Source of the DNA: Helicostylum pulchrum
Lineage: Eukaryota; Mucoromycota; Mucoromycetes; Mucorales; Mucoraceae
Assembly (NCBI GenBank): GCA_025677825.1
Contig: JAIXMO010000013.1
Span: 372,001 to 436,000, forward strand
Direction of reading: 5' to 3'
Length of the DNA stretch: 64,000 bases
Part shown: positions 1 to 12,000 of the stretch, one piece after another
Layout of the letters: each line of letters starts with the position of its first letter
Position numbering within the stretch: position 1 is the stretch's first letter
Translations under genes and position numbers: made by a program
The notes under the pieces: model-generated
Database searches by the model: none
Seen by the model: only the letters and a program-made list of their open reading frames with translations
Told to the model about the DNA's origin: nothing

Positions 1-271
1 CGTCAGAGATAAATGCGTCGTAGTCAAAGTCGTTTGCAGAGATTCGGATGTTGTTTCGTTGACCAGGTGTTTGCAAGTATCTGGAGGATAAGACTTGGTC
101 AAGTTCGAGAAAGGATTCGTCGAAAATCATATCGTCAATTGCCTCGTCGACGACATGGTCCCAGTTTTCCTCGGGTGCGTCTGTGATTCTCTGTGCTATC
201 TCGAGTCGGTTACGTTGAACTTGTTCTTGAAGTGATGCAATTTTTTTCTGTCTTACACTGACTTTAGGCAT
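1..271 (-). CDS. N-terminal part of an unidentified protein (cut by window edge)
   Basis: An open frame starts at the ATG at 271-269 and runs 90 codons off the left edge without a stop. It begins MPKVSVRQKKIASLQEQVQR. A basic, coiled-coil-like start is followed by an acidic stretch (EENWDHVVDEAIDDMIFDES) and a polar segment. The composition and MPK-type start resemble DNA-binding or transposon-encoded proteins, but I recognise no family. The downstream part lies outside the window. It could be the first exon of a host gene or of a transposase; nothing seen here decides between them. Confidence 0.55.
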   Translation of the reverse strand, partial: MPKVSVRQKKIASLQEQVQRNRLEIAQRITDAPEENWDHVVDEAIDDMIFDESFLELDQVLSSRYLQTPGQRNNIRISANDFDYDAFISD

Positions 272-411
272 TTGTTGTTGTTAAAGGTAAAAAAAAAAGA
301 TTAAAATGATACAAATAAAACGCCCTTTTAAAAAGATTCCCCCGTACGTCATAGTTACTTGAACGTGTAAATAGGACATGTTCAAGGTTTTTCCTTCTTT
401 TTTTTCTCATC

Positions 412-690
412 TGGTTCTGGGGACTTTGTTGCATGAAGATTAGTAGTAGACACTCTTTGAAGTTCATTAAAGTACACTGTTATTTATTTATTTTCTCCTT
501 TTTTCTTCTCTTTTTGTTTTCTTTCTTTCATTGGGCATCAGGGTCTGGAGGGACTTTTGTTACATGGCGATCAGTAGTAGACGCTCTCTGAAGTTCATGC
601 TAGTGGACCATGTAATTAAAGCTTCTTAGTGCTGGTAGTAGATGATGTCTCTACTTTCTTTTTTCATCGAGGTCTGGGGTTGGGAGCATA
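412..690. repeat. Diverged tandem repeat (about 120-bp period)
   Basis: The phrase ggtctgg.gg.actttgttacat followed by gat(c/t)agtagtagac.ctct.tgaagttcat occurs at about 412-467 and again at about 540-598. A third, shorter match (T-rich stretch, tcatcgaggtctggggttggg) lies near 655-685. Each copy is preceded by a T/C-rich run. This looks like an old local duplication, and none of the copies carries a convincing ORF. Confidence 0.55.
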
Positions 691-1960
691 TAGTCTACAC
701 CTTCACGTGGTTGTCCCTGTGAGTAAAAGCGTGTCACTTTGAAACCAAGAGAGACTCTAGGTTCGATATATATATATGTGTTGATGTATAAGATCATTGG
801 ATTCTTTTAAAAGCAAATAAAACGCGTGCATGTTAAAAAGGATTCTTTCAATTGTTAACAATGCAGATATTTATAATTCTAAACGAATTGATACCGCAAA
901 AATTGAATTGTATAAATGTTGTGGTTAGATAAAAGCGACAAAATTAAAAGAGTAGTTTATGTTTGCTCATGTGATATATTTAATCAACTTTTCTTTTCCA
1001 GTCCCCTTTTGCACCTTGGAATTAAGCCTCCAATGTATTGAGAAATAATGATGCTTTTTAAATTCATAATCATCTCTGGTCAAGACACCTCTTTATCATC
1101 ATTCGCTAATTCAGTGATCGCTAGGATAATATCTATACGCATTAAAAGAGAGTAAATAATAAGTATTATTAGGTGATTGTTTTCGTATCTATTCTAGGTT
1201 ACCTTCTTCGTTTCGAATCTTTTCCAGCAGCTTCCAATGTAATGACGAAAATAAAAAGTGTAAAAACATTGGAACTGTGTAATATACTTACAAGCAGGCA
1301 TTATTAATGTCTGAATTTATGTCTTTACACTTTACACTCCCATACAGAATTGACACACATGAACTATTCTGATTTCAACGAAACTAACAGCGCCATAATT
1401 GATTGTCTTGAATCATACTTTTGTCAAACTTGACGGAGGAAATATATTTATGATACCGCTGCTCTATCAACCTGCAGGCCTACAACAAAGCTGCTAAAAA
1501 GAACTCTTCCCCACGACTCACGGATGATGTCTCCGATTTTACTTGCAGTTCTTCTGAAAGTTTAATTCAAATATTTTGCCGCCAATTTCATCCAACGCAT
1601 CAATAGTAAAGATTATATCGTCTGGGTCCATTATCATAGAACAAGCTAGGCGCTCAAAAGAAGTACCGCATCTCTTTTATCATGAAGAGGTTAGAGAAAG
1701 CTGTCTTTTTTTTTAGGAGAAACCAACCTGGGTGTAGTTTGCTTTGCATAGTTTGAGTTATATGTGTGTTAAAGGAAGAGAAAAATAAAGCAGATCAGGA
1801 GGACTTTAGTATTTAATAGAAAAAGGGGACATTGTTTCAGCACTTTTACCCTCTTCCTTTTTTTACATAAATAAAGTGGTCTTAAAGTACGCCAATACGA
1901 AAAGGAGCTGAATTTTAAAACCTAATGGAAAACATTTTTTTGTATGCGGTTAGTCATCAA

Positions 1961-1970
1961 ATATATAAAA
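1961..1970 (+). promoter_or_regulatory. TATA box of the OYE-family gene
   Basis: The decamer atatataaaa lies 83 nt before the ATG at 2053, followed by a T-rich leader. The same decamer precedes the WW-domain gene at 3411-3420. Confidence 0.5.
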
Positions 1971-2052
1971 GGGTATAATTAGTGGGATACAAATTAGTAC
2001 CTTTTTTTTTTCGTGTTTTCTTTTTTCTTCATATTTTTTTTTTTTTTTAAAT

Positions 2053-3156
2053 ATGTCAAAGCTTTTTTCCCCTATTAAAATCGGTCGTCATGAACTTGAG
2101 CACCGTGTTGTTCTTGCACCCTTGACAAGATTTAGAGCAACTTTGGAGGCAGTACCCACCGAACTTTTAGTAGATTATTACGCTCAAAGAGCCAGCCCTG
2201 GTGGATTGTTAGTAACCGAAGCTACATTTATTAGCAGAATGGCTGGTGGTTACCGCCAAGCACCTGGTATTTATACCCAAGACCAAATTGAACAATGGAA
2301 GAAGGTGACGAGCGCAGTGCACGCCAAGGGAGCAGTTATCTACTTACAGTTATGGCATATTGGTCGAACTGGATCCTCTTCACTTAATCCCAATAAGGAG
2401 GCTCCGGTCGCTCCTTCAGCTATCCCAATCCCCGGTAAGAAACCTAACGGAAAGACGTTTGAAGTACCTCGTGCTCTTGAGACACAAGAAGTGAAGGAGT
2501 TGGTGAAAGAGTATCGTCAAGCAGCTATCAATGCTATGGAAGCTGGTTTTGATGGTATCGAAGTTCATAATGCCAACGGGTACTTGTTGGATCAGTTCTT
2601 AAACTCGTCGACGAATAAGAGAACGGATGTGTACGGTGGATCTATCCCAAACCGTTGTAGGTTCTCGTTGGAGGTTTTAGAGGCTATTGTGGGTGCAATT
2701 GGTGCTGATCGTACCGCAATCCGGTTATCTCCTGCTGGTGGTGTGCAAGGTATGATGGATGATACACCTGTTGAAACGTGGGGATATCTTACGTCCGAAA
2801 TTCAAAAGAAACACCCAAAACTAGCTTACCTTCATTTTATTGAAGCCCGCTCTGATTTCTACTCAGATAGTAGAGTGAACACGGTAGATACACTTGCTCC
2901 TTACCGTGCAATTTGGAAGGGACCTTTTATTACGGCGGGTGGATTCAGTACGGCTTTAGAACACGCTGTGACACTTGCGGAAAATACAGGAAACTTGATT
3001 GCGTTTGGTCGTGCGTTTATTGCTAATCCGGATCTCCCTGAAAGACTTCGAAGCGAATTTAAACTTAATCCTTATAATAGAAAGACATTTTATACACACG
3101 ATGCAGTTGGGTACACGGATTATCCTGTATACGGTGAAAAAAATAGTCACCTTTAA
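2053..3156 (+). CDS. Old Yellow Enzyme family NADH:flavin oxidoreductase
   Basis: Single-exon gene of 367 residues, the normal length for FMN-dependent OYE/12-oxophytodienoate reductase-type ene-reductases. The TIM barrel starts with LFSPIKIGRHELEHRVVLAP and the flavin-contacting PLTRFRA. The substrate-binding pair corresponds to H172 and N175 in HNANGYLLDQF, followed by the typical YGGS..NR..F segment. The C-terminal phosphate-binding region contains FITAGGFS and LIAFGRAFIANPDLPERL. The family reduces activated C=C bonds of enals, enones or oxylipins with NAD(P)H, and the physiological substrate cannot be read from the sequence. It has no signal peptide, so it is probably cytosolic. The ATG follows a T-run typical of leaders in this genome. 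Confidence 0.93.
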   Translation: MSKLFSPIKIGRHELEHRVVLAPLTRFRATLEAVPTELLVDYYAQRASPGGLLVTEATFISRMAGGYRQAPGIYTQDQIEQWKKVTSAVHAKGAVIYLQLWHIGRTGSSSLNPNKEAPVAPSAIPIPGKKPNGKTFEVPRALETQEVKELVKEYRQAAINAMEAGFDGIEVHNANGYLLDQFLNSSTNKRTDVYGGSIPNRCRFSLEVLEAIVGAIGADRTAIRLSPAGGVQGMMDDTPVETWGYLTSEIQKKHPKLAYLHFIEARSDFYSDSRVNTVDTLAPYRAIWKGPFITAGGFSTALEHAVTLAENTGNLIAFGRAFIANPDLPERLRSEFKLNPYNRKTFYTHDAVGYTDYPVYGEKNSHL

Positions 3157-3410
3157 AAAAAATTAATAAAAACGCTAAGCAGAATGACGTGGTGTAGAGA
3201 TATTCTAGAATGGAAGATACGAGAAATATCATGTTGATTTAGGATTCGTCCATTAGAATTTACTTTTGTGTGATAGAAAGATGGTTTTTCTTTTGTATTT
3301 ATATATATTTTTCGTGGCCAAATACTAAGTTACATTCTTGGCATGAATCATGAGTTTTGTTCAGGTGAAACTTTACCAATCCAAAAAAGATATATATTTT
3401 TTCTTAGCAG

Positions 3411-3420
3411 ATATATAAAA
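3411..3420 (+). promoter_or_regulatory. TATA box of the WW-domain gene
   Basis: atatataaaa lies 57 nt before the ATG at 3477, identical to the decamer upstream of the OYE gene. A long CT/T-rich leader follows it. Confidence 0.45.
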
Positions 3421-3476
3421 AAAGAAACATCCATTTTTTTCTCTTTTCTTTTTTCTTTAACCAAATTAAAAAAAAA

Positions 3477-4103
3477 ATGGGATTATTTTCAAAGTTAAAA
3501 GCACCTTTACAAAGTCTACAAGGTAATTCTCCAAAGCCAAATTCAAATTATGCTCCACCTTCTCCTCCAAGACAGCAACAGCATATCAACCCGGACTCAA
3601 GAACGCTGCCTACTGGCTGGATCTCTCAATTTGATCCCTCTTCGCAAAAGTTCTTTTATGTTTATACGCCTACAGGATTACGTCAGTGGGAACATCCAGC
3701 TGACAAACCAATGAGTAGTAACCGTGGTGAGAATAGTTCGTATGCCAATCAGTCTCAACAGCCTTACTATCCTCAACAACAACAACAACAAAGACTCTCT
3801 CAACAGCCAGCGTATGGTCAACAACCTCAGTATGGTCAACCTCAATATGGTCAACCACAGTATGTTCAACAGCCTATGGGTGGTCAAAGAATGGGCGGCG
3901 GTGGAGGAGGTATGGGTGCGGGTAAAATGGCCGCTATGGGTGTAGGCGGTGGTCTTATGGGTTACATGATTGGTGATGCACTTATGGATGACCATCAGCC
4001 TGATATTATCGAGAATAACTACTACGGAGATGATGGTGGTGGTATGGGTGGTGGTATGGATGATGGCGGTGGATTTGACGGTGGTGGATTCGACGACTTT
4101 TAA
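3477..4103 (+). CDS. WW-domain protein with Gln-rich and Gly-rich tail
   Basis: Single-exon protein of 208 residues. Residues about 43-75 form one WW domain: GWISQFDPSSQKFFYVYTP through QWEHP, with both conserved tryptophans and the terminal proline. WW domains bind proline-rich ligands. The rest is low complexity: a P/Q/Y-rich middle with repeated QYGQP units, a Gly/Met-rich stretch (GGGGGGMGAGKMAAMG) that includes a short hydrophobic segment (GGGLMGYMIGDALM), and a Gly/Asp-rich tail ending in GGGFDDF. This layout occurs in many small fungal WW proteins of unknown role. I cannot assign a pathway. Confidence 0.85.
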   Translation: MGLFSKLKAPLQSLQGNSPKPNSNYAPPSPPRQQQHINPDSRTLPTGWISQFDPSSQKFFYVYTPTGLRQWEHPADKPMSSNRGENSSYANQSQQPYYPQQQQQQRLSQQPAYGQQPQYGQPQYGQPQYVQQPMGGQRMGGGGGGMGAGKMAAMGVGGGLMGYMIGDALMDDHQPDIIENNYYGDDGGGMGGGMDDGGGFDGGGFDDF

Positions 4104-4315
4104 AAAAAAAAACTCTTTTTAAAAAACTTTTTTATAACTATAATACGCATATAATAACAATGTAAATAAAGTAAACTCTCATTGTATCATACTAAAGTAA
4201 AACTTTCATTGTATCATATCTACTACATTATTTTCAGTTGCATTAAGGATTACCACATTTAGCATAGAAGAAGAAGAAAAATAATTCTAGGCTAAATTAA
4301 GACAATTATGACGTT

Positions 4316-5521
4316 TTATTGAGGTGGGGGGATGGATTTGAGAACCTGCTCATAAACCAAGAAATTTAATGAATGAATAGGGAACGCTCTAATAAGTGTG
4401 ACATTAAGACCACGGTACAGTCCTTTGACACCGTTCTTTCTAACAAGAGATCTAGCACAGTTCCAAAAATTAGTGTATTTAGGTTGCACCATCATGATAT
4501 CCTTTTGTAAATTTGTCTTGATAGCATCAACTGGAAATACAATCAACCAACTGAGTATTCCGCAGAACCCACCAGACATAAAGTGCGTCATAGGGCCGGC
4601 GCTGGAGCCTTCGCTTGAAAGGACTCGTTTCATCGTTTCGTATCCAGCGAAATAAATACTCGTACCCAAAGCATCACGAACTATTTATGACTTTTAGCAA
4701 ACTGACTTGTAGACATATACACATATAACTAACCTGAATGACATCCTAATCCACTCCATAACCCAAATACTCCTTTACGCTGTACAATTTGTTTCACAGC
4801 TCTCCAACTTGATGATTGAACTACTTCGTTTGCAGGTATTTGACCCGAGGCAATTTGGTTCTTTAATAAGACTTGTTCTAATTGACGTTGAATCTTTACC
4901 AGTTCTAAAGGACAACTTAATAATGCGATAAAGGCACCACTAACACCACCACTGATGAGAGATAGTTTTGCAAGTCCGGGTAAAGTATCTTTGCTGAATC
5001 CGTAGTGCTCGATCAAGTTCGTTTTGGATCCTTCGTAAATGGTAAAGGATACAGATTTGATTATACTGACGGTGATAAGAGGAGGTATCATGCCTCGAAA
5101 GAAACCCCTTGCTCCTTCCTCTGCATATGTTGTTCTTACGCACGACATGATGGATTTGTAGTAGTGTGTTTGCATTCGAGTCTTTATAGAGTCAAACTAC
5201 AAGATGTGTGTGTGTGTATAAGTATAGGGTTGGAGGTGGGGCGGTTTTTTTTTTTTTTTACTTACGGGAAATCCGGCTAGGACGGATGTTACGGCAGCAC
5301 CTGAAGCAGCCACCACCGTTCTATTGGCTATAAAGAAAAAAAAATATTAGGAAATTTGCTCCTAATATTAAAATGAAAAATATCTTACACTGTAATAGTC
5401 GTTGTTGTGTGGTAAGAGTTTGATTTATTTCAACATTTTGGTTACTAGATTACAAAGATTAAAAAATGAGATTTTACGGTGGCTATGGGGTTGGGGTTTA
5501 CCTAAAGTCATTCATTGACAT
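4316..5521 (-). CDS. Mitochondrial carrier family (SLC25) protein
   Basis: Five exons on the minus strand: 5521-5502, 5444-5389, 5327-5266, 5196-4734 and 4680-4316, giving 321 residues. All junctions have GT...AG ends and keep frame. The three carrier signatures are present: PFDSIKTRMQ (split by an intron after PF's proline), PLELVKIQRQ and PVDAIKTNLQ, each followed by the usual G-rich and aromatic partner motifs (GARGFFRGM, GVFGLWSGLG, GVKGLYRGLN). This indicates six transmembrane helices in the inner mitochondrial membrane. The substrate is not evident; the sequence resembles the carnitine/ornithine/amino-acid branch more than the ADP/ATP or phosphate carriers, and that is only an impression. 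The short first exon (MSMNDF) is the least certain part; the remainder is secure. Confidence 0.9.
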
Positions 5522-6329
5522 TATTGTGTTTATTCTTTCAACATTCGTTAACTACTCGAAGCACTTTTTATTTTTTTGTTCTTTTTTTCTTTTTATTTTT
5601 TCTTTTATAGAACTGAAGAATAAACCTCGAGTTTTGGACAAAAAAAATAGTAAAAAAAAAAGGGGGAGGGAGAGAATAAAAAGATATCAAAAAGATCTGG
5701 AGATAAGATACTTTTTTTTATCTAGCACACCAGGGTTGCCAGTGGTTACTGGGTTTAAATCAAACAACGAAGAAGAAGCCCTTTGAGAGAGGTCTTTGCT
5801 TTGTGAGCTTACTATAAACGGGTGGCTGCATTATCATGTCCTCTTTGTCTGATAAACGATTGTTTGATTGTCTTTTTTGGTTTCACTGTTTAATTGCAAA
5901 AAAAAAAAGATCTGATAGGCTCAGTAGTATATTCGTATAAAGTACCGTATACTTGTGTCCAAATGATTTGCATAAAATCAAAAAGTATAGCCATACAAAC
6001 ATTTGCTCATACGTACGTGCTGACACGCGCGTACACTAAAACATTTGCATTTATCACTTCAAATACCATTCGAAAAGAATAATTATTTTCTACCTAGAAT
6101 ACCTAGATTTGTTTAAGACGAGTGAACTGCAAACTATACACGTTTTGCATTGCAACGTTTTTAACAAATATTTACAAAACCTTAATACCGAAAACCCTTT
6201 ATTGGGATAGATCGCTTTTTTTTTTAAGCGAGGATGAGAGAAGTCACCTTTTTTTTTACTTTATATTTTCCGTTTTAGTTTGTAAATTACACTCTTCTTC
6301 TTCTTTTTCTTTATATATTTGGTAGTATC
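5522..6329. other. Divergent intergenic region
   Basis: About 800 bp between the minus-strand carrier gene and the plus-strand peptidase gene, so it must hold both promoters. It is rich in T and A runs. No conserved element or credible ORF was seen; the small open frames here are AT-rich and unsupported. Confidence 0.5.
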
Positions 6330-8932
6330 ATGTCGTCTCCAGACACAAGATACTCTTCAGTTCCTCGAGACGAAGAACCTCCTTCAGATGGTACACAAGT
6401 ATCGCCACCTAAAGGCGGACTCTCTGCAACTTTCAACAACTGGTTTGGAAACACCAACGAAACTGCACCTCTTATCAATCGAAACCGTATGACGTTAGAG
6501 CCACCTAGAAAAAGCAATACTCGTATTGCTTTTGAAATCGTATCTATTGTTGGGTTTTTTATTTTGGTTGCAGTTTTTATCCTAGTATCTGTTATCGGTA
6601 CAGATGAAGTAGGAGGTATGTATTCTTTTTTTAAAAGGGAAGAAAAAAGTAGAAAAAAATAACCTTTTTGTGAGTGTAGGCTTTCCCACACGTAAATTAA
6701 GTGATGCCGAGCAAATGATGTTGGACCTTCCTTCAGCAAAAAGACTGCGTCATTATCTCCAAAATTACACATCAGTACCTCATTTAGCCGGTACGGAAGC
6801 AGATAGACTTCAAGCAGAATGGACGCGTGATAAATTCACAGAGTTCGGTATTCCTAACGCTGAAATTAAGACGTATTATCCTCTCTTAAACTATCCCGTA
6901 TCGCATCGATTAGCTATTGTTTCTGGACCTGAGGAACTTCGTTACGTAGCCAAATTAAAAGAAGAGCGTATTGACGAAGACCCTTCGACCGAAGACCCGG
7001 ACATTATTCCTTTATTTCACGGTAAAACGCTTTTTTTTTTTTTGCTAAAATGTAAATAATTTCCTTATTTTGTTTTTTTTTAGGTTATTCTAAAAACGGA
7101 ACTGCAAAAGGTCCCGTGATTTACGCAAACTATGGTAGACTGGAAGATTTCCAATTTTTAGTTGATCAGGGAGTTGAGGTGGAAGGTACAATTGCGCTCG
7201 TGAGATACGGTACGACGTTACGTGGGTTGAAAATTCGAGCTGCTGCTCAGTACGGATGCGTAGGTGTTTTAATTTACTCGGATCCTATTGATGATGGACC
7301 TCTGGATAAAGATAGTGAAATTAATCCTCCTAAATCATACCCGGAGGGTCCCTGGAGATCCGCTAGTTCGGCTCAACGTGGTTCGGTCTCTTACTTGTCG
7401 TTGTTGGTGGGGGATGCGTTGACTCCCGGTTATGCAGCTACGGAAAATGCAACACGTATTAAAATGGAAGACTCGCCTGCTTTGCCTACAATTCCTTCTT
7501 TACCTTTATCGTGGAGCGATGCGTTGCCGTTATTGAAGGCTACTGAGGGACACGGTTTTGTTAATGAAATTGATTGGACGGGTGGGTTAGAAGGTGTGAC
7601 TTATTTCAGTGGGCCGAGTGAGGGGTTGGTGGAGATGGAGAATATTGTAAAGTATAATGTTACGCCGGTTTGGAACGTGCTTGGGCGTATTGAAGGGTCT
7701 TCAGAACCTCATCGTGCTATTATTCTTGGAAACCATAGAGATTCTTGGGTATTTGGTGCCGTAGATCCTTCTTCTGGATCTTCAGCTTTGGTACGTCTTT
7801 TTTTTTTTAAAAAAAAAAGTCCCTCAATTTAACTTTTTTTTTCTTCTTAGTTGGAAGTCGCTCGTATTCTTGGACAAATGTTACAATCTGGTTGGAGACC
7901 CAAGAGAACTATTATCCTTGCTTCTTGGGACGCAGAGGAATACGGTTTAATTGGATCCACCGAGTGGGTAGAAGACAATCGTGATTGGCTAAGCGAAGAA
8001 GCTGTTGTCTACCTCAACTGTGACGCTGCTGTTTCCGGTCCTTATTTCCAGGCAGGTGCGTCCCCTTCCTTAAACCAATTGTTGTATGAAGTCACTAGTA
8101 TGGTGCCTGATCCTAGAACTGGTAAATCGGTTTATCACGCGTGGGGAGAGCGTAGTAACGCCACGGGTATTCCAACTGCTACACCTCCTGTTGACGTATT
8201 GGGATCTGGATCTGATTTCACGGCGTTTATGGATCATGTTGGTGTTGCTTGTATTGATATGGCTTTTAGTGGTGATTATGGCGTTTATCATAGTGTCTAT
8301 GACAGGTAAAATTTTAAGATATACTTTTGTACAATCTAAAATGAGGGGAAAAAAATAACACGTTTTTGATTAGTTTCCACTGGATGGAAAAGTTTGGTGA
8401 TCCTGATTTCAAATACCATGAAGCTATGGTCAAGGTATGGGGATTGTTGGCACTTCGTTTAGCAGATGATTTGATCCTTCCTATTCATCCTGTTGATTAC
8501 GCTAACGAACTTTCAAAATACGTACATCAATTATACGCTCATGGTGCACCTCATACGTTCCCTGCGCTTAAAAAGGCCGTGGGGTCGTTAGTCAAGGCAG
8601 CTGCTTCGTTTGAAATCAGTTTGGCGCAAATCAACCAAAAGTTAAGAAAGATTGGCGATGATCAAAAGTTATCGGCTAAATGGTCAAAGCGCGTGGAAAA
8701 GATGAACTCGAGATTGACGTCTTTTGAACGCGGGTTTATTGATGCGGATGGTATCAAGGGACGTGAATGGTTTAAGCATGTAGTGTACGCTCCGGGACTT
8801 TGGACGGGCTACTCGGGTCAAGTGTATCCTGCTATTGCTGAAGCTGTGGATGAAAAGAATATGCCGTTAGCTCGTCATGCGGAGAAAAAAGCAGCTAAAT
8901 GTATGCAAAATGCTCAAGCTGCTCTTGTTTAA
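6330..8932 (+). CDS. Glutamate carboxypeptidase II-like M28 metallopeptidase (type II membrane protein)
   Basis: Five exons: 6330-6615, 6680-7021, 7084-7790, 7851-8305 and 8374-8932. All introns are short GT-AG, and the product is 782 residues (human GCPII/PSMA has 750). A cytosolic N-terminal region is followed by one membrane anchor (about 68-91, IVSIVGFFILVAVFILVSVIG), a protease-associated domain (about 200-330), the zinc peptidase domain and a transferrin-receptor-like dimerisation domain at the C-terminus. The metal ligands and base match the family: H427 (NHRDSW), D437 (VDPSSGSS), E474/E475 (WDAEEYG), D503 (NCDAAVSG) and H592 (VYHSVYD). The di-zinc site therefore looks catalytically complete. 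Fungal relatives include the yeast Vps70/Tre group, which act in vacuolar sorting and transporter turnover. Whether this one hydrolyses peptides is inference. Confidence 0.95.
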
Positions 8933-9060
8933 ATATATATTTTTATTTCTTTTGCAATATTAAACTTATTTTTTTTTTGATATCTATTTTTTTTATATAT
9001 ATAATAAGCTAATTTGTACTGTTAAGGGATTAAATGTGATATTTTTTATAAAAAAAAAAG

Positions 9061-12000
9061 CTATATGTGTGAAATGTCTTCCTTAAACTCCAACTGTTTC
9101 TTGTACTGCTCTTCAATATCCCAAGGCTCAGAGTAGACTGTGATTCGAGACGTGTCACCAGCCTCACTACCTTCTTGCCAGTTAGATATATAATCCACTG
9201 TGGTAGAGCCCTCCATGAACCCCTCATGCGCATCTTGGATTGGCTCAATTGATCTTCTCTTTCGTTGAACTTGTTCTGGTTCTTGGGAAGTGGATTCTAC
9301 AGTAGGTTCCAAGGACTGTTCAATAGAGGTCAATCTCGCTTCTTCCGTGGGCGTAAAAGTAACGGTTAAGGGTTGAAGGATATCGTCTGCAGTAGGGTAC
9401 GCTTCCTCTTGATCGTCCTCTATATCGTATTCGTTTCTCACTCCGTCAAACAATAAAGATAAACTAAACAAGTAATTTTCGTTATTGGCAAAGGCAGAGA
9501 TTCTTCGCTCTCGGTCTCGTGCAATTTGGCTAAGGGTTCTTGATTGTCGGATAGGTGCTGAGCTGGGTACAGATGTACCATGACGTCGTTTACGGATCCT
9601 CTTTTTGTATTGTACAGCAGGTCGAGGAGATAATTCGCCAGAGAAGGGAGCCATGATAACCGATTTACCGACGGGAGAAGAACTTGATTCGCCAGTACCC
9701 ACTTTTGACATTTCAATGTCCTTGGAGGTGGTAGGCAGTGCGGCGATGACAGGGCTAGAGATGGGGGATGAAAGACCGGATTTCTTACTAGGACGTGTTA
9801 ATCTACCCCAACTAAACGACATGGATCGACCACGGCCTAGAATCTTTGATAACTTGAGAGAACTTGCAAATCGACTATTATTGGAAGACGTAACAGAAGA
9901 TGCTCCTTCGCCAGCTAACAAGGTAGTATTTTTCTTTTTGAATTTACTGCGGTATAAACTAGCTACGTTGATAGAAGATACTTTTCGAATAGGATGCTCT
10001 CGGAGGTAGTTATCGTCTTGTGTAGTGCCTAACCTTTCCAAGTTTAAACTGTTGTCACTACCTGTTCTTCGGGTTTTTGTACGTGAGAGAGGTATTGGCG
10101 ATACACTGCCACTAGGTTCGTCAGTATCAATGTTTTGTATAGGGTGAACAAATTCATGCTGTACTGGTGAACCAGGATGAGAAGTATCAGTATAGTCGTA
10201 AAAAACTCTTGGATTTGCAGCAGCGGGTTCTTCTTGTTCAGTTTCATCAGTTGCAATTGGTTTTACTCTACATATATAAACTAAAACCCAATGCAGATAC
10301 TTTGCGGTCTTTGGAAACTTGTACGGGACCAACATCTCTACTGTACCTGTGTTCTTTGAGTAGGCGCGACGATGGCGGCGAGCGTCCAACGGCGCTTTTT
10401 TGACGTCACTGACACGTCGCATTGGTATAATAGAGATTTTGGATCTTTGAAAGCAGTTGAAGTTGTTGGTTTCGGGTTGAAGTATTTCGTTTGGTAAAAA
10501 TACGTTTCCGGCTACTGAAGTGACGCTGACAACACTGTACCTTCTGTCAGAACGGTGAGGTTGGTCGCGTGTTTTGTGAACTTCCATGGTGGGTATTTCG
10601 GGCTTGTATTGGATCGGTACGTGGCTCATGTGTGGGTGAAGGTGAATCATGTCGAGAGGGTTACTGAAGATCTCGCCGGCGTTGGTGGAGGTTTGGCCGC
10701 TGCTAAAGTACATGGATCGTACGCGGTAGGATTCGTCAGGGGTTTTGGCGCCGGATAAGGGTACAACACTGACGAGTTGCGGGTATTGCGATTTGGCTTG
10801 GATGGTGGGGTCCTTGCCAGGTTGGAATTTAACAGAGTAGTAGTCAAACACGTATTTCTTTTTTAGGCCGTCTTTAAAGTCTTGAAGGACGGCGCCAATG
10901 GCTGGATCGGTAAAGTATATACAACTGACCATAAAACCTAAATTTGTTATATGTGTTAGTATGAAGAGAGAAAAGGTTTGGTGCGAAGCTTTACCAAGTA
11001 AACAAGAGAATGTACGGTCTAGTATAAATATCTCGTATGGAATATATACTCCTTGTACAGCTGTTATTTCTATTGCCACACCCCAGCTTTTTGAAAAGAA
11101 AGGTACTAGAAAAGAAAAAGAAGAAAAAAAGTTTTTAAAAAAAAGGGTACTCTAAATTTTTTTAATAAAAAAAAAAATTTACCTAGTGGATAGCAAATAC
11201 ACCTTCTAGCAATTTTTGTAAATATATCAGTGTTATTGTTAGCGTATATTTTAAGGGTATTAATTTGTGACATTTCAATTTTACTCCGTCTTGTAAACAT
11301 GTCTAATGTGCCAGCAAAATTGTCTTGTCGTTTCATGACGAATCGAATCGAGATGGCGGCACATATTGCAGCAAATGCGAGTGAGAATAGGATCCAACCG
11401 TAGTACCACATCTTTTTTTGATATATATTAGATTATTTATTTTTATTTTTTGTTGTATGTGTATTACTTTACCCAGTTAAAAAAATTTGTTAATCTGCCA
11501 TCGAAAAAGAAATGGTACCTAATAATAAAAAAAAATTAATATATGACAGGGTTTTTTTTTTTATTTAAAAAAAAAAACTTACCAGCATGAAGATACTGCT
11601 TCTTTATTTTTGGGACCTCGTATAGGACCAACGAAAATAGGTACAACCACTACCAACACACCGGATATAATTATGAAACAGTAATAAAATATCTCCAATT
11701 TCATTGACCTCGAAATCTTGAATACAAAGATGGTTACCAGATTGAGACCTACCATAGCTAAGCACATACAAGCCATGGTATCCGAAGATATCATAACAAA
11801 AGCCAGTACGCGACATGTAAAACTTGTACTGGAGATATCATCGGTTACTAACTGACAGGCGCAGTAGATCATATTGAAAATACAAGAAAGAACAATCATG
11901 CGTAAGGATAATCTGTTGACAATAATGGGTTTGTACCACAGCATGAATCCGTGCAAGAATAATACTACTGAGTTTGCTAAAAAGGAAATGGCGGCAGCTA

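Larger units (their letters stand above)
272..2052. other. Intergenic region, no supported gene
   Basis: About 1.8 kb of AT-rich sequence between the left partial gene and the OYE gene, with no convincing ORF. It contains a diverged triplicated block near 410-680 and one copy of a dispersed motif (around 961-985, reverse strand), described separately. Core promoter elements of the OYE gene lie at its right end. Confidence 0.6.

Noticed and set aside
3670..3995. Antisense and alternative-frame ORFs over the WW-domain gene
   Set aside because: They are by-products of the repetitive Gln/Gly codons; the plus-strand frame has a real WW domain.
5466..5786. 106-codon plus-strand ORF upstream of the carrier gene
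   Set aside because: It overlaps the first exons of the minus-strand carrier gene and otherwise consists of Phe/Lys/Ser codons from AT-rich DNA.
10167..10758. Plus-strand ORFs opposite the receptor tail
   Set aside because: They are antisense to the long continuous exon 5 of the receptor gene.
10938..10994. Treating the receptor's last in-frame 57-nt intron as coding
   Set aside because: Read-through is possible, but the strong donor, CTAAC branch-like site and TTTAG, plus interruption of TM7, favour an intron.
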